Source of the DNA: Phyto melanocephala | Lineage: Eukaryota; Arthropoda; Insecta; Diptera; Rhinophoridae | NCBI GenBank assembly: GCA_941918925.1 | Contig: OW799236.1 | Location: 121,469,062 to 121,533,061, forward strand | DNA length: 64,000 nt | Reading direction: 5' to 3' | Shown here: positions 1 to 11,395 of the stretch, piece after piece | Position numbering within the stretch: position 1 is the stretch's first letter | Layout of the letters: every line of letters begins with the position of its first letter | Position numbers and translations under genes: made by a program | Notes under the pieces: model-generated | What the model was told of the DNA's origin: nothing | Seen by the model: the letters and a program-made list of their open reading frames with translations, nothing else | The model's database searches: none

Positions 1-780
1 TTTGAGTTAAACATTACAACACCTACCCCAACACAATAAAAATTCGGTTTAAATCAAATCGGTTTAAACAAAATATTTCTTTCTTTTAAACAACAAATAA
101 TCGTTTTTTTTCTGTTTATTTGTTTGTAAGTGTTATTGCAAATTGTTTTAAAAAACATTACACACACGTATGTATGCTCAACACATTTAAACACACTTTT
201 TAAGCAAATATACTCTCCTCTTTATTACATTTCGGTCGTCATCATACACGTTAAATCGTGAAGAGGTAAAATAAATAATAAAATAAAAGTTCGAATAAAA
301 CGAATAATAAACAAACTTTTACTGACCTTATTCCGTTTTTAGGCATATGTAGTATTTGTATAATAACAATATGCAGCACACACAGTTACATATGGGCATA
401 TAACAAATAAAAACATTTGAGAAAAATATTTACAAAATACACAATTATGCATAAACAAAAATGAAACAAATGTGTATGTATGTTTTCATGTATGTATGTA
501 AGTCTGAAACCCTTTGAAAGAAACATCAAATTCCACATTTATAAAACGCTGGTTGAGCATAATTTCGCATTGTTTGTCTCGGCAAAATTTTTGCAATGGT
601 ATGTACACTTTTACAAACATACACACATGGATTTTACTATTAAACCATAAAATTTTTAAATACATTTTTAAGGCAAAAAACACAATCTAAGAAAAATGTA
701 CAACAAATTTGTGGATACATTTATAGTCTACATAAAATGCTTGAATCGTTTTTCTCTTCAAAGAAAACTTTCGCAAAATG
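1..780. other. AT-rich non-coding stretch
   Basis: Homopolymer A/T runs and a short TATG microsatellite near 474-500. No coding frame with protein-like composition and no inverted or tandem repeat was found. Confidence 0.7.
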
Positions 781-1415
781 CCTCTGTGTAAGGAAAATAT
801 TTATTTAATAAAAAAGAAATATAATAAGTTTTATATTGTAATTTATTTATTCTAATAAAATTAATAACTTATTAATTCTTTTAAAAATCGTTATTAGATT
901 AAATTCTCTAATAATGGAATTACAAATAAATTTCGTTAGGAATTTTGTTACCACCAATGTCCCCAAAATAAACGATAGATTAAAATTTGCTAGTATTTGT
1001 GCAGTAAAGTGTTGGCAAGTCTTAAACGAACAATTTCACAACTAACAATTTACGACTAGTAAACATAAGCATGCTTGCCTCTGTGTAAGGAAAATAATTA
1101 TTTAATGAAAAAAGAAATCTAATAAGTTTTATATTAAAATAAAAATAATGTAATAATTTTTTTCTGTCCAACATTAAGTTTTGTAAAATATTAATTCTAA
1201 TAAAATTAAGAACTTACCAATTCTATTAAAAAAGCTTAAATTAACTTCTCTAATAATTGTATTACAAACAAATTTCATTATGCATTTTGTTACCACCAAT
1301 GTCCCCAAAATAAACGATAGATTAAAATTTGCCAGTATTTGTGCAGTAAAGTGTTGGAAAGTCTTAAACGAACAATTTCACAACTAACAGTTTACGACTA
1401 GTAAACATAAGCGTG
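781..1415. repeat. Two-unit tandem duplication, period 297 bp
   Basis: Unit 1 runs 781-1077 and unit 2 runs 1078-1415. Both open with CCTCTGTGTAAGGAAAAT and close with ACGACTAGTAAACATAAGC. The last 125 bp of each unit are nearly identical; the first half is more diverged and unit 2 holds about 40 extra bases near 1140-1185. The duplication is immediately upstream of a possible relic frame at 1450. It could be a local duplication or a subterminal repeat of an unrecognised element. Confidence 0.85.
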
Positions 1416-1449
1416 TTTTCTTTATTATACTTTAAATAAAACTATTGAA

Positions 1450-2013
1450 ATGGCCGAACAATCCGTACAAAATATGTTCGAAGTATTAAGTACCAAAAAA
1501 AACTGAATAAAAGTAATGGTCGTCCCGGAAAATTCCTCAATATTAATATCACAGTTAATGCGTGCGAGTGTTGGCAAAAGTCCAAAAACTATATTTCGAC
1601 ATGTTGAAAAGAAGCTCCCTGCAGCTCATACTCACAAGAATGTTAAATGTTATGGACAAAGATCGAAAAAGTATCTTTTTTAGTTTTTTTTTTATAAAGG
1701 GTATCTCAGTAAGAATGAACTTTTTAAATTTAGTGTATTTTTTTGTGCAAATGGCAACTCTTAAATTTACCAGCTGTCTTAAAATGCGGCGCTTTACGAA
1801 ATGCTAATGCGTTATTATTAAAGAAAATTGGAAGGTTATGCTGAAATCGCTTGCAAACTGCAAAGTTACGAAGATTGGTCAAACAATTTAATAAGAATTC
1901 TTCGCGCTAAATCAACCTCTATGGCCTCTATGAAAATTTCATATTTTCGGTTTCAAGAACCCATAACTGTATTCACAATGTATGTATTACTAATTGGTAA
2001 AAATTTCTATTGA
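1450..2013 (+). other. Unrecognised possible relic coding stretch
   Basis: An ATG at 1450 opens a frame beginning MAEQSVQNMFEVLST that meets a stop after 18 codons. Beyond it the same frame reads on through RASVGKSPKTIFRHVEKKLP before a stop near 1680, and other frames stay open at 1562-1807 and 1828-2013. Base composition from 1441 to 1660 is less AT-rich than its surroundings. I do not recognise a family. It could be a decayed transposon protein, since it follows a tandem duplication, or a chance frame. Confidence 0.25.
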
Positions 2014-3048
2014 ATAATATTTGTTCGAAAATGAGGTTGACTAAACAGTGAGTATCGGTGGTGCTCTGTATCGTGTACTCTCTCGTTTCAGCCCTTAATC
2101 ACCTATACATAGAAAAATTTTATCTGAAGAGTTTGAATCAAGCAAAAAAATTATTTAAAAATTCAATGTTGAACTTTTTTTGATTAAATTTATATTTCAT
2201 TTAATTTTTTTAATTTTCCTTAAAAATGCAAAAAATATAAAATTAAGAAATATACTTATTTATACACCCATTAGAAATTGGTTAACATAATCATAATTAT
2301 TATCAGCTGCCTAGGTGAAAGTAATTGTAAAAAGAAATATTAACAAGTTAAAGGGTCACACACAGTACATTTTCTAAAAGCAAAATTTTTCACACAAATT
2401 TCTGTTTAAAAAAAAAATTTTAAATAAATCAGAAATTTTCTACTTTAAAACAAAAATCCGAATTATTTCTTATATCAATTAACAATATTTTGAATATATC
2501 TGTGGTTTTCATTAACAACCGCGTAAGTTAATTTTTGACGATTTTGAGTTCTAATGCCATATTGCTTGATTTTAAACGCCCTTAACTGGGTTATAAAAAC
2601 TTCTGAAATAAGATGGACCCATTCCGATTTTTTTAATGGAATAACAACGTTACTTCTCTATACGTATTTAAAAAGCTTTCAGCACTAACGCAGTATGTTG
2701 ACTTACGTTTGCTTAATGGCAAATTATTTAATTTTTTTTTAAATCACACAGCCACATACGTATTTATTTCTTAACACATTTGAAAATTATTTTCTAATTA
2801 TTTTTCAGTTATTTCAGTTACTAGAACCTATAATTACTTGTGTACAAATTAAGTTGACATACGCTGCTTTATCTGCACGCACTTTAAGTCCTCGTAGCAC
2901 TTTGTTTATTTTGGTCTTCGCTATGATCTAATTTTAAAATGATGTTTGTCTGAAATTTTTATAAGAAAATTGTTTTTGATCTTTATTTACTTCAATGTTC
3001 AAAAAAAGTTTAAAAAGTTAAATATCTAACCCGTAGTTTTATATAAAA
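2014..3048. other. AT-rich non-coding stretch
   Basis: Mostly A/T homopolymers. I see no gene, RNA or recognisable repeat here. Confidence 0.65.
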
Positions 3049-3431
3049 CTAGAAAAGCCCGGCGCGCGTTGCTACGACCCTTAATGAATAAAAATGCATT
3101 CTGAATTTAAATTAAATATCACGTGCAAAAAGCTAAAAGTTATTAAAAATTATATTTTTAAAGGGCGTGGCACTGTCCACTTTTCTAATCACGAAACTGT
3201 ATAGTCATGACAGCTCAATATGTGTGCAAAGTTTCAGAAAAATCGGTCAAGTGCAAGTAGCTAAAAATTATAACTAATTTTTTATGGGCGTAGCCCCGAC
3301 CACTTTTTTCTACCCATAAACACTCCCTGGAATGTGTACGACAACTTGCCAAAGTTTGGGTCCTATCGGTTTTACAGTTTCGGAGTATATAGCTAACACA
3401 CACACAGAGTTTCACTTTTTATATATATAGA
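3049..3431 (-). mobile_element. Non-autonomous Helitron, complete copy
   Basis: Read on the minus strand it starts TCTATATATATA at 3431 and ends CTAG at 3049. It is flanked by A on the 5' side and T on the 3' side, as expected for rolling-circle Helitrons that insert between A and T without duplicating the target. A GC-rich segment (CGCGCGCCGGGC) lies just before CTAG, where Helitrons carry their terminal hairpin; the stem looks degenerate in this copy. Inside are about two copies of a roughly 115-bp segment containing a GGGCGT...CCACTTTT motif. No protein is encoded. The copies at 39360 and 63573 belong to the same family. Confidence 0.8.
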
Positions 3432-5115
3432 TGGTTTTGGCTCTCCTGAAAAATTTCATTTTAAGACAACGTGGTTGCCCATGAAAACTACAAATATTTT
3501 CGATGTCATTGTGCATATGTTTTATATTTGTAAGGATTTCCAAATAGATTTTCTATTTACATACATATTAATTGGAATAAAGTCCTTTTGTTAGAATTAT
3601 TTAAATTTATAAAAAAATTATTAAATAAATACTTTAATTAATTATAATATTTTAACCAAAAATTGTTAACATTTTTCTAATTTCAAAATGAAACTTTTGT
3701 AAACAAACAAATTAAACCAAACAACATTCAAGCGTGTTCATGCACATTTTTTACAAAAATTTTTTTTTAAAACTACTTTCGCCATAAAGTATGACGCAAT
3801 AAAAAAAATCGTGTAAATATTTAAAGTTTAAGAATTGCGATTTTACACTATCATGGAAATACCTATACATTTCAACCATGAACACGAACGCAAATAAAGC
3901 TGACTCTTATTGCCAGTCAGTCAGAGCCTTATGAATAAAAAAAGAAATATCGCACCACAAAAATACCATTCTTGTGAGATCATAAGAAACAAGTGAAAAA
4001 AACTAAGTAAAGTTAAATAAAACAAAAAAGTAATAGACACAAACAATGAATAAAAAAAAATATTAATAAATTATAAGGAGAACGAAAAATGTACATAAAT
4101 ACATACGTATGTCAATGAAATGTATATTTAACACGTAAATAGTTAAATTAATAAAATAAGTAAACAAACATATAAATGGCATAAAAAGCATACATTTAGA
4201 TCGTCGACATTTTTCGTAAATATTTGGCAAAAAAAAAATTATAGAAATTCATTAAAATCTTGTTTGCTTTTTAATATTTTTTGTTTTTTTTTTTAATTAA
4301 TTTGCATAAAGTAATAAAAAAACCTTAAGCAGTCATAAAATTAAAGTTCGCATAAAAAATTATTAAAAATAAAATATTTTTTTTAAAACGTTTTTTTATT
4401 GGTTTTTTTTATTGGTTTAACTTTTCTCTAATCCTTTCATGGCAAATAAATTTTTTTGCTATTTACTTTTAACGATTATTGTTAATTACAATTTAATTAA
4501 GCAATTAAATTTCAATTAAAATCTTTTTACATGTGTACTTATTTTTAAGTAAATGTTAAGATTTAAAAAAATAAGACAAGTTTTGTTTGAAACATCAATG
4601 TTAAATGGTCAGAGAGAGGAACATGAAATTAAAACATACAAAAAAATAACTAAAGCTGGCTTTACACGAGCTGTAATTTGCACATGATTTTTTGCTGGTA
4701 ATTTCTTATGAAGGCCAAAATTGTTATTTCACAGATGGTTTAGAAATTTTGCTTTTTAATGTTTCCCTTAAGATGAAGTGTTTTTTACATAAGACTTGAA
4801 AAACTTTCCATTACAAAATTGACACTTGACATGTCAAATATTGTTTGTGTAAAATACGTACAACAAAATTATATGCAAAATTTGAATTAGAGTGTAGTCT
4901 ATTTTTATCTTAAATACTTTTTACATATGGGCATTTCCACGTCATCGCGCCTGACATTTGTACTTCTATAAAGTGGAGTAATTTTTTGCAAAAGTAAGAG
5001 TAACTGAAACAAAATTAGATCTTTATGTGCCATTTAAAGGGTACTTTAATTAAAAATAAAATTAATTATATTCCAATCATTGTTGTCTAAAATATCCAGA
5101 AAAATAAGAATATAT
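3432..5115. other. AT-rich non-coding stretch
   Basis: Long runs of A and T with no supported feature. A short less AT-rich part near 4655-4700 (GGCTTTACACGAGC) resembles a miniature-element end, but I could not find its partner. Confidence 0.6.
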
Positions 5116-5472
5116 CGTACGTGACATAAAACAAAAGTGTTTTTGAGGTATTTATGGAAATATGAAAAAAATCTGCGAATCTTGGGAGGTATTTTTATTT
5201 TTTTTTTTTAATTTCTTACACTAAACCAAATATTTTTCATTTAAAATCCATCATACTTAATTGAAAATAATCTTTAAATGATTTTAAAATAAATTCAATT
5301 TAATATCGTTTGTGACATATCGTACGTGACAGATTTTGCACTAATAGTATTCTTAGGTAATAAAATTTATATTATGTGAAGAAAAACAGTTAAACTCTAA
5401 ATTAGGTGCTCTTGCGACTGTTCAAATACGAATGACGGAGACAAATAATGTTTTTGCACTACGTACGTGACA
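5116..5472. repeat. Three dispersed copies of CGTACGTGACA
   Basis: The 11-mer CGTACGTGACA occurs exactly at 5116, 5321 and 5462, with a degenerate version (CGTTTGTGACA) near 5307. The rest of this stretch is AT-rich. The spacing is irregular, so it is not a simple tandem array. It may be part of an old transposon or a cluster of protein-binding sites; the contained ACGTAC core is palindromic. Confidence 0.55.
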
Positions 5473-5993
5473 TTAAAATAACATCCAAGGGAAATAAAAA
5501 AACAAAAAATACCACTAATCGGACTCTATATTTTCTTTTTTCTTATGAATCTTGTTAATTGTTGTTACCTTAATTTCAAAGCATATTTTCGATTACAATG
5601 TATTTTTACAGTAGTTAGTCGCTAAAAAAAATAATTGATTGCAATTCTTTAAAATAAGTCTAAGAGATAATCAGATGTGCATAGTAAAATTTGAGTGTTT
5701 TTATCAATTAACTTATATTGAAAAACTTTCAAGAGTTTTTTTTTTTACAGTCGTGGTTAACATATTCATGGAATTGTCCATATAAATGCAAGAAAATTTT
5801 TATAATTTAAATTTTGGCAGGCATACAAAAAATGTGTAAAATAGAGCTTTTGTGAAAGTATTACACAGTGTTTCGAAATTGATATGTTAAACTTGAGGGT
5901 GGGACCTACTTTTGTATGACACAACATTAAACATAACAACCGCAAATACCGGCCGTTTCAATAATGGTGTAGGGTAAAAAGACTTTACTAACA
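5473..5993. other. AT-rich non-coding stretch
   Basis: Nothing recognisable; short less AT-rich part near 5895-5965. Confidence 0.6.
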
Positions 5994-6131
5994 CCCAGCA
6001 AAATTTTAAATTAAAAAAACAATTAAAAAAACAATTAAAAAAACAATTTTCTAAATTAATTTTGGAATTTTTGCTATAAATTAAAACATTTTTTTATTTA
6101 TACAGATTTTCTCCCCAAGCTATTTGCTGGG
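5994..6131. mobile_element. 138-bp miniature inverted-repeat element, CCCAGCAAA ends
   Basis: The ends are CCCAGCAAA and TTTGCTGGG, a perfect 9-bp inverted repeat. The interior contains three tandem copies of a 13-bp AATTAAAAAAACA-type unit (about 6010-6047). The same terminal sequence bounds the element at 44031-44412, which supports a real family. No target duplication is evident. Confidence 0.5.
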
Positions 6132-7015
6132 TTATTTATTTCATTAAAAATAATTAAATATAAATGTGTGTGCTACATTTTGTTTCGTTTTGTTCGTATT
6201 TTTTATTTTTATTTAAATATCTTTACGTACTCGTATATTCTGTGGTTTGGTCAGGTATTTAAAGTTAAAGAGAAATTATCGTTTGTTTTTTAATGAATAT
6301 TTTATTTAAATGAGACATTTATGCAATTTTATTAAATGAACTATTAAAATACCGAGAATGTGGATTAACAGGTTTTTTTTTATCTTTCGATTTTTGGTAT
6401 GGGAATTATTTTGAAATGTTTTATTAAGTGTTTTTTTTTTTTTTGTATTTTTATATCAAAATTATTATTACCAGGGATTTAAACATTTTAATGTTTAATA
6501 AAGAATAAATATAAAGTAAAAAAAATATTTATATAAGCTTTTAGAATATAGAGAATATTAAAGACAAGTTATTTAAATTTTTTGAAATTAATTCAAATTC
6601 AAACATAGATTATGTAATTAAAATTTTTGAAATTAGTTTCGAATTTTGGAAATAATCCGATTATTTATTATTGTTTTTTTTTTTCTTATTTTTTAATTGT
6701 AAAATAATTTTAAAATTCTTGTAGCTAAGGGAGATAGACGAGTGTGTACCAAGTTTTTTAACTTTTTCCATTTTTGGAACTCACCAAATAATGTCGTATG
6801 AATTGTGTATGAAAAATAACCATATTAGGGTGGGATTTGTCAAATTTTTAAGTTAAAGTGTATAATTCATAAAAAGACATAAATTTTAAAGAATAAGTAG
6901 CCAAGTAGTAGAATATTTTGCTTATATCTTAGCCGCTATTGGATCGATAGACAGTGATGATTTTCAGTTAAACAATTTACCCAAATACAAAAGGTAATAT
7001 TTATACACATACATA
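6132..7015. other. AT-rich non-coding stretch
   Basis: A/T homopolymers dominate. No gene or repeat is supported. Confidence 0.6.
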
Positions 7016-7095
7016 CACACACAGAAATAACATGGTTGTGGTAATCATAATCTAAGAGCATCATTCTAAGATTGAATTGTAAGATTGTGGTTAAA
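7016..7095. mobile_element. Terminal fragment of the CTACACGC miniature element
   Basis: About 70 bp (CATGGTTGTGGTAATCATAA and onward) match the reverse complement of the right end of the element at 10539-11269, including the sequence around GAGCATCATT and GATTGAATTGTAAGATT. Only one end remains. Confidence 0.6.
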
Positions 7096-7139
7096 ACTCA
7101 TAGTAGTCGTTATTGTGTTTGATTACGGGTGGGGGTTGT

Positions 7140-7866
7140 TCTTTTAAAAGTTGATTTAAACCAGAGTTCAACAGACGGACATCAATCGACTCCCCTAGTC
7201 ATAAGCTTTTAGAAAATATAAATTTTATATGGACGGAAATGAATATTGTAGAAATTACAAACGAAATAACAAAGCTATATTCGTATACCCTTAGAACCAC
7301 AGGTAATGTGCAGCGCACAATTGGGACGAACGACGAATTCGTCGGTTAAAAATTCGCTGTGTAAGTTCGTCGTGTGAAGCACAATAACGACGAAAAAGTA
7401 ACATCTTTTATAATTGATAAAATTGTTTACTGTTTGTGCAAAGAAAAAACAAAATAATCAAAGAATTAAAATTTTTGTGAAACTTAACAAAATAATAAAT
7501 ATAAATTCTGTCATAGTTAAAACTTTTTTACGTATAAGTAAACGTTTGAAAAGAGTGTCGTGGGTACGTGCAGTAAACAATAATAAAAGTTTTGTTTTTG
7601 TATAACAGCTAATAGTGTGACCATATGAAAACAAGATCACTAGATAATAAAAAATGGTCACCTTGTGCTAATGTGTTCGTCGTTCGCCGGCGTAAAAAAT
7701 TGAAATAAATCTATTGCAGAGTTCGCCGCGTATAGCGAATTTCAAATGACCCCACAATTGTATGCATTCTCATAAACATAAATGTGTCTTATTTTTGATG
7801 ACGAATATTCGCGACGAATAATTCGTCGTTCGTCCCAATTGTGCGACTAGCAAAAAGGGTATAAAA
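7140..7866 (-). mobile_element. Helentron 5' fragment, split by a later insertion
   Basis: On the minus strand this matches the 5' third of the Helentrons elsewhere in the window: the TATACCC start at 7866, the ACAAAGCTATA core, the TTTATATGGACGG counterpart of the usual TTTATGGGGTCGG, and the GACTCCCCT stretch. The 3' part with the hairpin is missing. The element is interrupted between the ACCACAGGT and AAGGGTATA motifs by the inverted-repeat element at 7314-7845, so that element is younger. Confidence 0.7.
7314..7845. mobile_element. 532-bp element with perfect 26-bp terminal inverted repeats
   Basis: Positions 7314-7339 and 7820-7845 are exact reverse complements (CGCACAATTGGGACGAACGA and onward). 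The arms are rich in CGACGAA / TTCGTCG words that recur inside both ends (for example 7340-7400 and 7670-7740), so the subterminal regions are also repetitive. No transposase is encoded; the open frames at 7414-7605 and 7458-7661 are AT-rich and overlap on opposite strands. No convincing target duplication is seen, so the superfamily is open. It sits inside the Helentron fragment 7140-7866. Confidence 0.85.
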
Positions 7867-7952
7867 AATCAACAAATTATTAATTTTAATAAATAAACAA
7901 AAAAAAAAAGAAAAATATTTTATTCGAACTTTTCTATATATTAAATTTTAAT

Positions 7953-8232
7953 GTGAATCAGTTTTATTTTGGCTTAAGTTCTTTTATTCTATTATTTAAT
8001 TTTATAATTCAAATTAAATTAAATTGCAATAATTTTTTTTTTTATATTCTCTAAAATTATTGACTGCTGATGATAAAATCGTAGCTGGTTTTGAAAATGC
8101 CTTCCACTCGGCTAATATGGGAAATAATTTTAAAGAAAATTCTTTAAAAAAAATGATATCAATTTAATTTAATTTGAATTATAAAATTAATAATAGAATA
8201 AAACAACTTAAGCCAAAATAAAAATGATTCGC
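7953..8232. mobile_element. 280-bp foldback element with about 70-bp arms
   Basis: The left arm from 7953 (GTGAATCAGTTTTATTTTGG) and the reverse complement of the right arm ending at 8232 (GCGAATCATTTTTATTTTGG) align over roughly 70 bp, with few mismatches. The central 130 bp is unrelated and contains a less AT-rich core (GATAAAATCGTAGCTGG). The structure would fold into a long hairpin. No target duplication was found. Confidence 0.8.
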
Positions 8233-8917
8233 CTTTAAAAAAAATTTTTAACTTCCTTCATTATATGTGTCATTTAGTTATCTCAACTTATAAAAACGAA
8301 TTTTACTTTAAAAAAAAAATATTTTTATCGGCCTTCCAATTTGTCTTACCTTCTTTGGGGTTTTGTATGAATTTTTATCTTTTTATAAAGAGGGTAGTTA
8401 ATTTTTATAACATTTTTAAAATTCTTTAAGCAAATTTTATTTATTCATTGCCATTAAATTAATGTTTATTCTCTCTGTTTGTATATTTTTTATTTATGGA
8501 TTTTTTTCTTTGCATTTTATTTAATAAATTTTGCATTTTTTTATTTGCACATCGCATTTGTTTGTCACTGAGTTGTTGTTGTTTTTTATTATTATTATTA
8601 TTTTATTAGTAAGTACATAAGTGTGTATGTAAGTATGTACTTGTTGTTGCCTTAAATTCTTTTTGAACAACAACAAAATACTCTTTTATTTGCTTATTTT
8701 TTTATATGTACATAGTATATAATTAATGTGCTTGTGTTTAGCTTAGGAATGCGGATAATTCATTATTGTTTAAAAATATATAATTATAAAAATTAAGAAG
8801 AAAAAAAAACAAATTCTATCACCTTAATTTACATACATAGGTCGAGAAAAGGGGCTAAAAAGTAATGAATTTAAAATGTTTATAAATACAACTTCTAAAA
8901 TTAAATGTAGTTTAACT
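8233..8917. other. AT-rich non-coding stretch
   Basis: TTA/TTG trinucleotide runs and a TATG-like microsatellite near 8610-8645. No gene is supported. Confidence 0.65.
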
Positions 8918-9029
8918 GGCGTATTCATAAAAAGTATTTTAAGTTTAGTTAAGGCTTATTTAACAGTTGTTGTAAAGGAATTTGTCAAATAAGCTTTAAG
9001 TAAGCCTAAAATATTTTGTATGAATGCGG
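8918..9029. mobile_element. 112-bp foldback element
   Basis: The left arm (GGCGTATTCATAAAAAGTAT) and the reverse complement of the right arm (CCGCATTCATACAAAATATT) align over about 45 bp each, ending in a shared GGCTTATTT / GCTTATTT, with a loop of about 20 bp. It encodes nothing. Confidence 0.6.
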
Positions 9030-9204
9030 TAGTAAGACTTGAAACGACTCGACTGTTTCTTATGACATTTTGTGCGTACCGTAGGATCCTGAACAGGACG
9101 GAAACTATTTCTGAATCCCCTAAGTGATAAGGGTGATCCACTACAAAATTGTTAAACTTATATAAAAATTAATGTTTTTTTTTTTGTCCTACATGCGTGC
9201 CTAA

Positions 9205-10366
9205 CCCACCGACCACACGGGTGATTGTGTCTATTATGAAAAGCAACAAGCGGTTGATAAGAGAAATTTTTTCAACAAAGTTGATAAATCACTATACGCC
9301 TGCGGTTGAAAACAGGTAGCAACCCTATTTTTTCAACTAGCAACTATAAAATCACTATTGTGAATAGCTATTAACGAAAATTCAGTTCTCTTTTTTGCAA
9401 CTTCAAAATAGTAGAAGAAAAATATTTACTGCAAATGTAAGTAGAAAATAAATATAAATATAAAAATAAATATCGTAAAAAACAAACAAAACAATTGATT
9501 TCATGCACAGGGCGCGTATTATGAGCCACAAAAAGCAAATTGCCAGGCTTGTAAGCTTGATGGAAGCAAACCCGGACATCGCAAAGGGACTCTGCTCAAA
9601 AGCGGTTAGTGAAAAAAAATGGGAGAAATACCAAAGCGTGGCAGCGTGTTTGGAAGGATCTGAAATGTAAAACAAAGAAAAAAATTCTGAAAACAGAAGA
9701 AAACAATGTGCAACAGAAGGTGGCCCCTGCAACTTAAATACTTTAAATGAAACCGAGGAAGCAGTGACAGCATTGCTAAATGTGACCGCTTACACAGAGG
9801 CACCAGGTAACGAATTCGGCACGCCAGGTGGCAACCAGCTTGTTTCTGAACGAGATAATGTTCCTGAAACTAGCCATCAGTTGCACATTCCGTCCACCGC
9901 AAAACGTCAGCAAAGAGTGCCATCAGATGAGCGCTTAGATTTACTAAAGAAGCAAAGCTAATGTTCAAGCTTATATATCTAGCTGGTGAACACGTAAATA
10001 TCTTAAAACAAAAGAATAAAAATTTTGCTGAAGAAGGTAGTTCTGTAATGGAATATTTTATAAAAAATTTATGTAAATAAATTGCACTAAATTGCACTAT
10101 ATTGCCCCTATATTTCAAAACTTAAATTTCCTATTATTACGATTTTAATTTTAATCATAGTTTTTTTCCTTTTTTCTGCGGCGTTGTCTTTCACATTAGT
10201 GTTGTTGTTACATTTTACTGCTCAGCAATGTATTATAACATTTATTGCTAAATAGGGATCTAATACATAGTCATGCGGTCCACACGTTAATGTATAATGT
10301 ATGCAATAGATTTTGACAATTGCTGTGGCAATAATTGCCAAACATATTGCTCGTGTGGTCGGGGAG
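9205..10366 (+). mobile_element. PIF/Harbinger-like element with TAA target duplication
   Basis: The left terminus CCCACCGACCACACGGGTGAT and the reverse complement of the right terminus match at 16 of 21 positions, sharing the block CCGACCACACG. Both sides carry the trinucleotide TAA (9202-9204 and 10367-10369), the duplication size and type made by PIF/Harbinger elements. The only coding trace is a decayed Myb/SANT-like gene (9521-10078). These elements normally have a second gene for the DDE transposase, and that gene is absent, so this copy would depend on another for movement. Confidence 0.7.
9521..10078 (+). pseudogene. Decayed Myb/SANT-like (zeste/NAIF1-type) transposon DNA-binding protein
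   Basis: The frame from ATG 9521 reads SHKKQIARLVSLMEANPDI, the start of the Myb/SANT-like fold found in zeste-type regulators and Harbinger accessory proteins. After KKWEK the frame shifts, and the other frame continues with AWQRVWKDLKCKTKKK, the third helix and basic tail typical of the domain. The join looks like a deletion of about 15 codons between helices two and three. A second shift near 9722 leads into a linker and RQQRVPSDERLDLLKKQ (about 9905-9960). A last open piece ends at 10076. Two frameshifts and at least one stop make it non-functional. It is the only gene of the surrounding element. The domain call is from residue pattern, not a database search. Confidence 0.7.
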
Positions 10367-10370
10367 TAAG

Positions 10371-11395
10371 CCACTGATCAAATTGTATGAACGTGTGAAC
10401 ATAGGGCAATTTCGTGAATCACCATCACAAGGGGCACGAGCTGAACAGAATCAACAAAGACGATTGGAACAAAGACAAGCGTGTCGATTCGTAGTACAAG
10501 TATGTACATCAAACTTTACATTATATTGATTCCGTCATCTACACGCAAAGAAAAACCATGGTTAAGAATGATCACGACGGTCATATTATTTTTTCTATAA
10601 CAATATTTGGTTGTCAAAAAAAAAGTAATAGTAATTTTTGTTTCATTTCATCATATATTTTGTCACGATAATCAAGCATTTGTTTGAATTGTATCATTTA
10701 ATGTTTATTTTTCGTAAAAATTTCAAAATGGTTATCATTTAAAAATAGTATGATTTAAAAAAATTAATTTGACAAAAATAACATTATATTCAAAATCATT
10801 AAAAATTAAAAATAATCATTAAATAATAAGTGAGACAACACAATAATCAAGCTATGATTTCTTTTTAATAATAATTTGATTTCAATTGTTCTTCTTCTTG
10901 CTGAATAAATTTTTATTATTTTAAAAGTTTGAGATGTCAAAAAAAGGAACAAAAATTTTGAAAAATTAAAGAAAATTTAAAAATAAACGAGAAAATGTAA
11001 ATAAATATTGGTAAAAAATTGCAATTAAATTGGTAAGTACAATCAACATGTGTATGTTACAGACAGCAAAAGACAATAATTTGCCGTAAAAAAGCAAAGA
11101 TTGCCGATTTCAATTGTAGTAATATATATGATTATTGAATGATATTTTAATTAAACATAATAATGATAACTGGTAACCATTATTATTTTAAACATAATCA
11201 TACAATTCAATCATAGTATGTTGCTCTTCGATTATGGTTACCACAACCATATTTTTTCTTTGCGTGTAGCATTCAAGTATGAGCCCGATACTAAATATTA
11301 AGTGCATTCAAAAGTGGAAATTGATGCTTTAAATAAAAAATGAACCAGCCGGAATGTGTTGCGCTTTAGAAAGAGATATTCCCACACACCTACAA
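10371..11395 (+). pseudogene. Helitron protein N-terminal relic, split by a miniature element
   Basis: Exon-like block 1 (10371-10529) reads PLIKLYERVNIGQFRESPSQ and continues with a Q/R-rich EQNQQRRLEQRQA segment, like the basic glutamine-rich N-terminus of animal Helitron proteins. Block 2 resumes at about 11267 and includes HSSMSPI and KNEPAGMCCA, which resembles the cysteine motif that precedes the Helitron-like N-terminal domain. The two blocks become adjacent if the element at 10539-11269 and one CAT copy are removed. Stops (10527 and in block 2) show decay. Rep and helicase domains are absent. Family assignment is by motif memory only. Confidence 0.55.
10539..11269. mobile_element. 731-bp miniature element with CTACACGCAAAG ends
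   Basis: The left end CTACACGCAAAGAAAAA and the reverse complement of the right end share CTACACGCAAAGAAAAA and then diverge slightly around CATGGTTA / TATGGTTG. CAT is present on both sides, a likely 3-bp target duplication. The interior is AT-rich with many ATAATCAT words and no coding frame. It interrupts the Helitron protein relic. A single end of the same family is at 7016-7095. Confidence 0.75.

Noticed and set aside
7614..7670. AGTGTGACCAT...ATGGTCACCTT inverted words inside the 7314 element, similar to the CAGTGTGACC ends at 50870
   Set aside because: Too short and lacking the terminal C and any duplication; could be chance.
9403..9803. Overlapping minus-strand frames of 65 and 109 codons
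   Set aside because: They lie opposite the Myb/SANT-like relic, whose plus-strand reading explains the composition.
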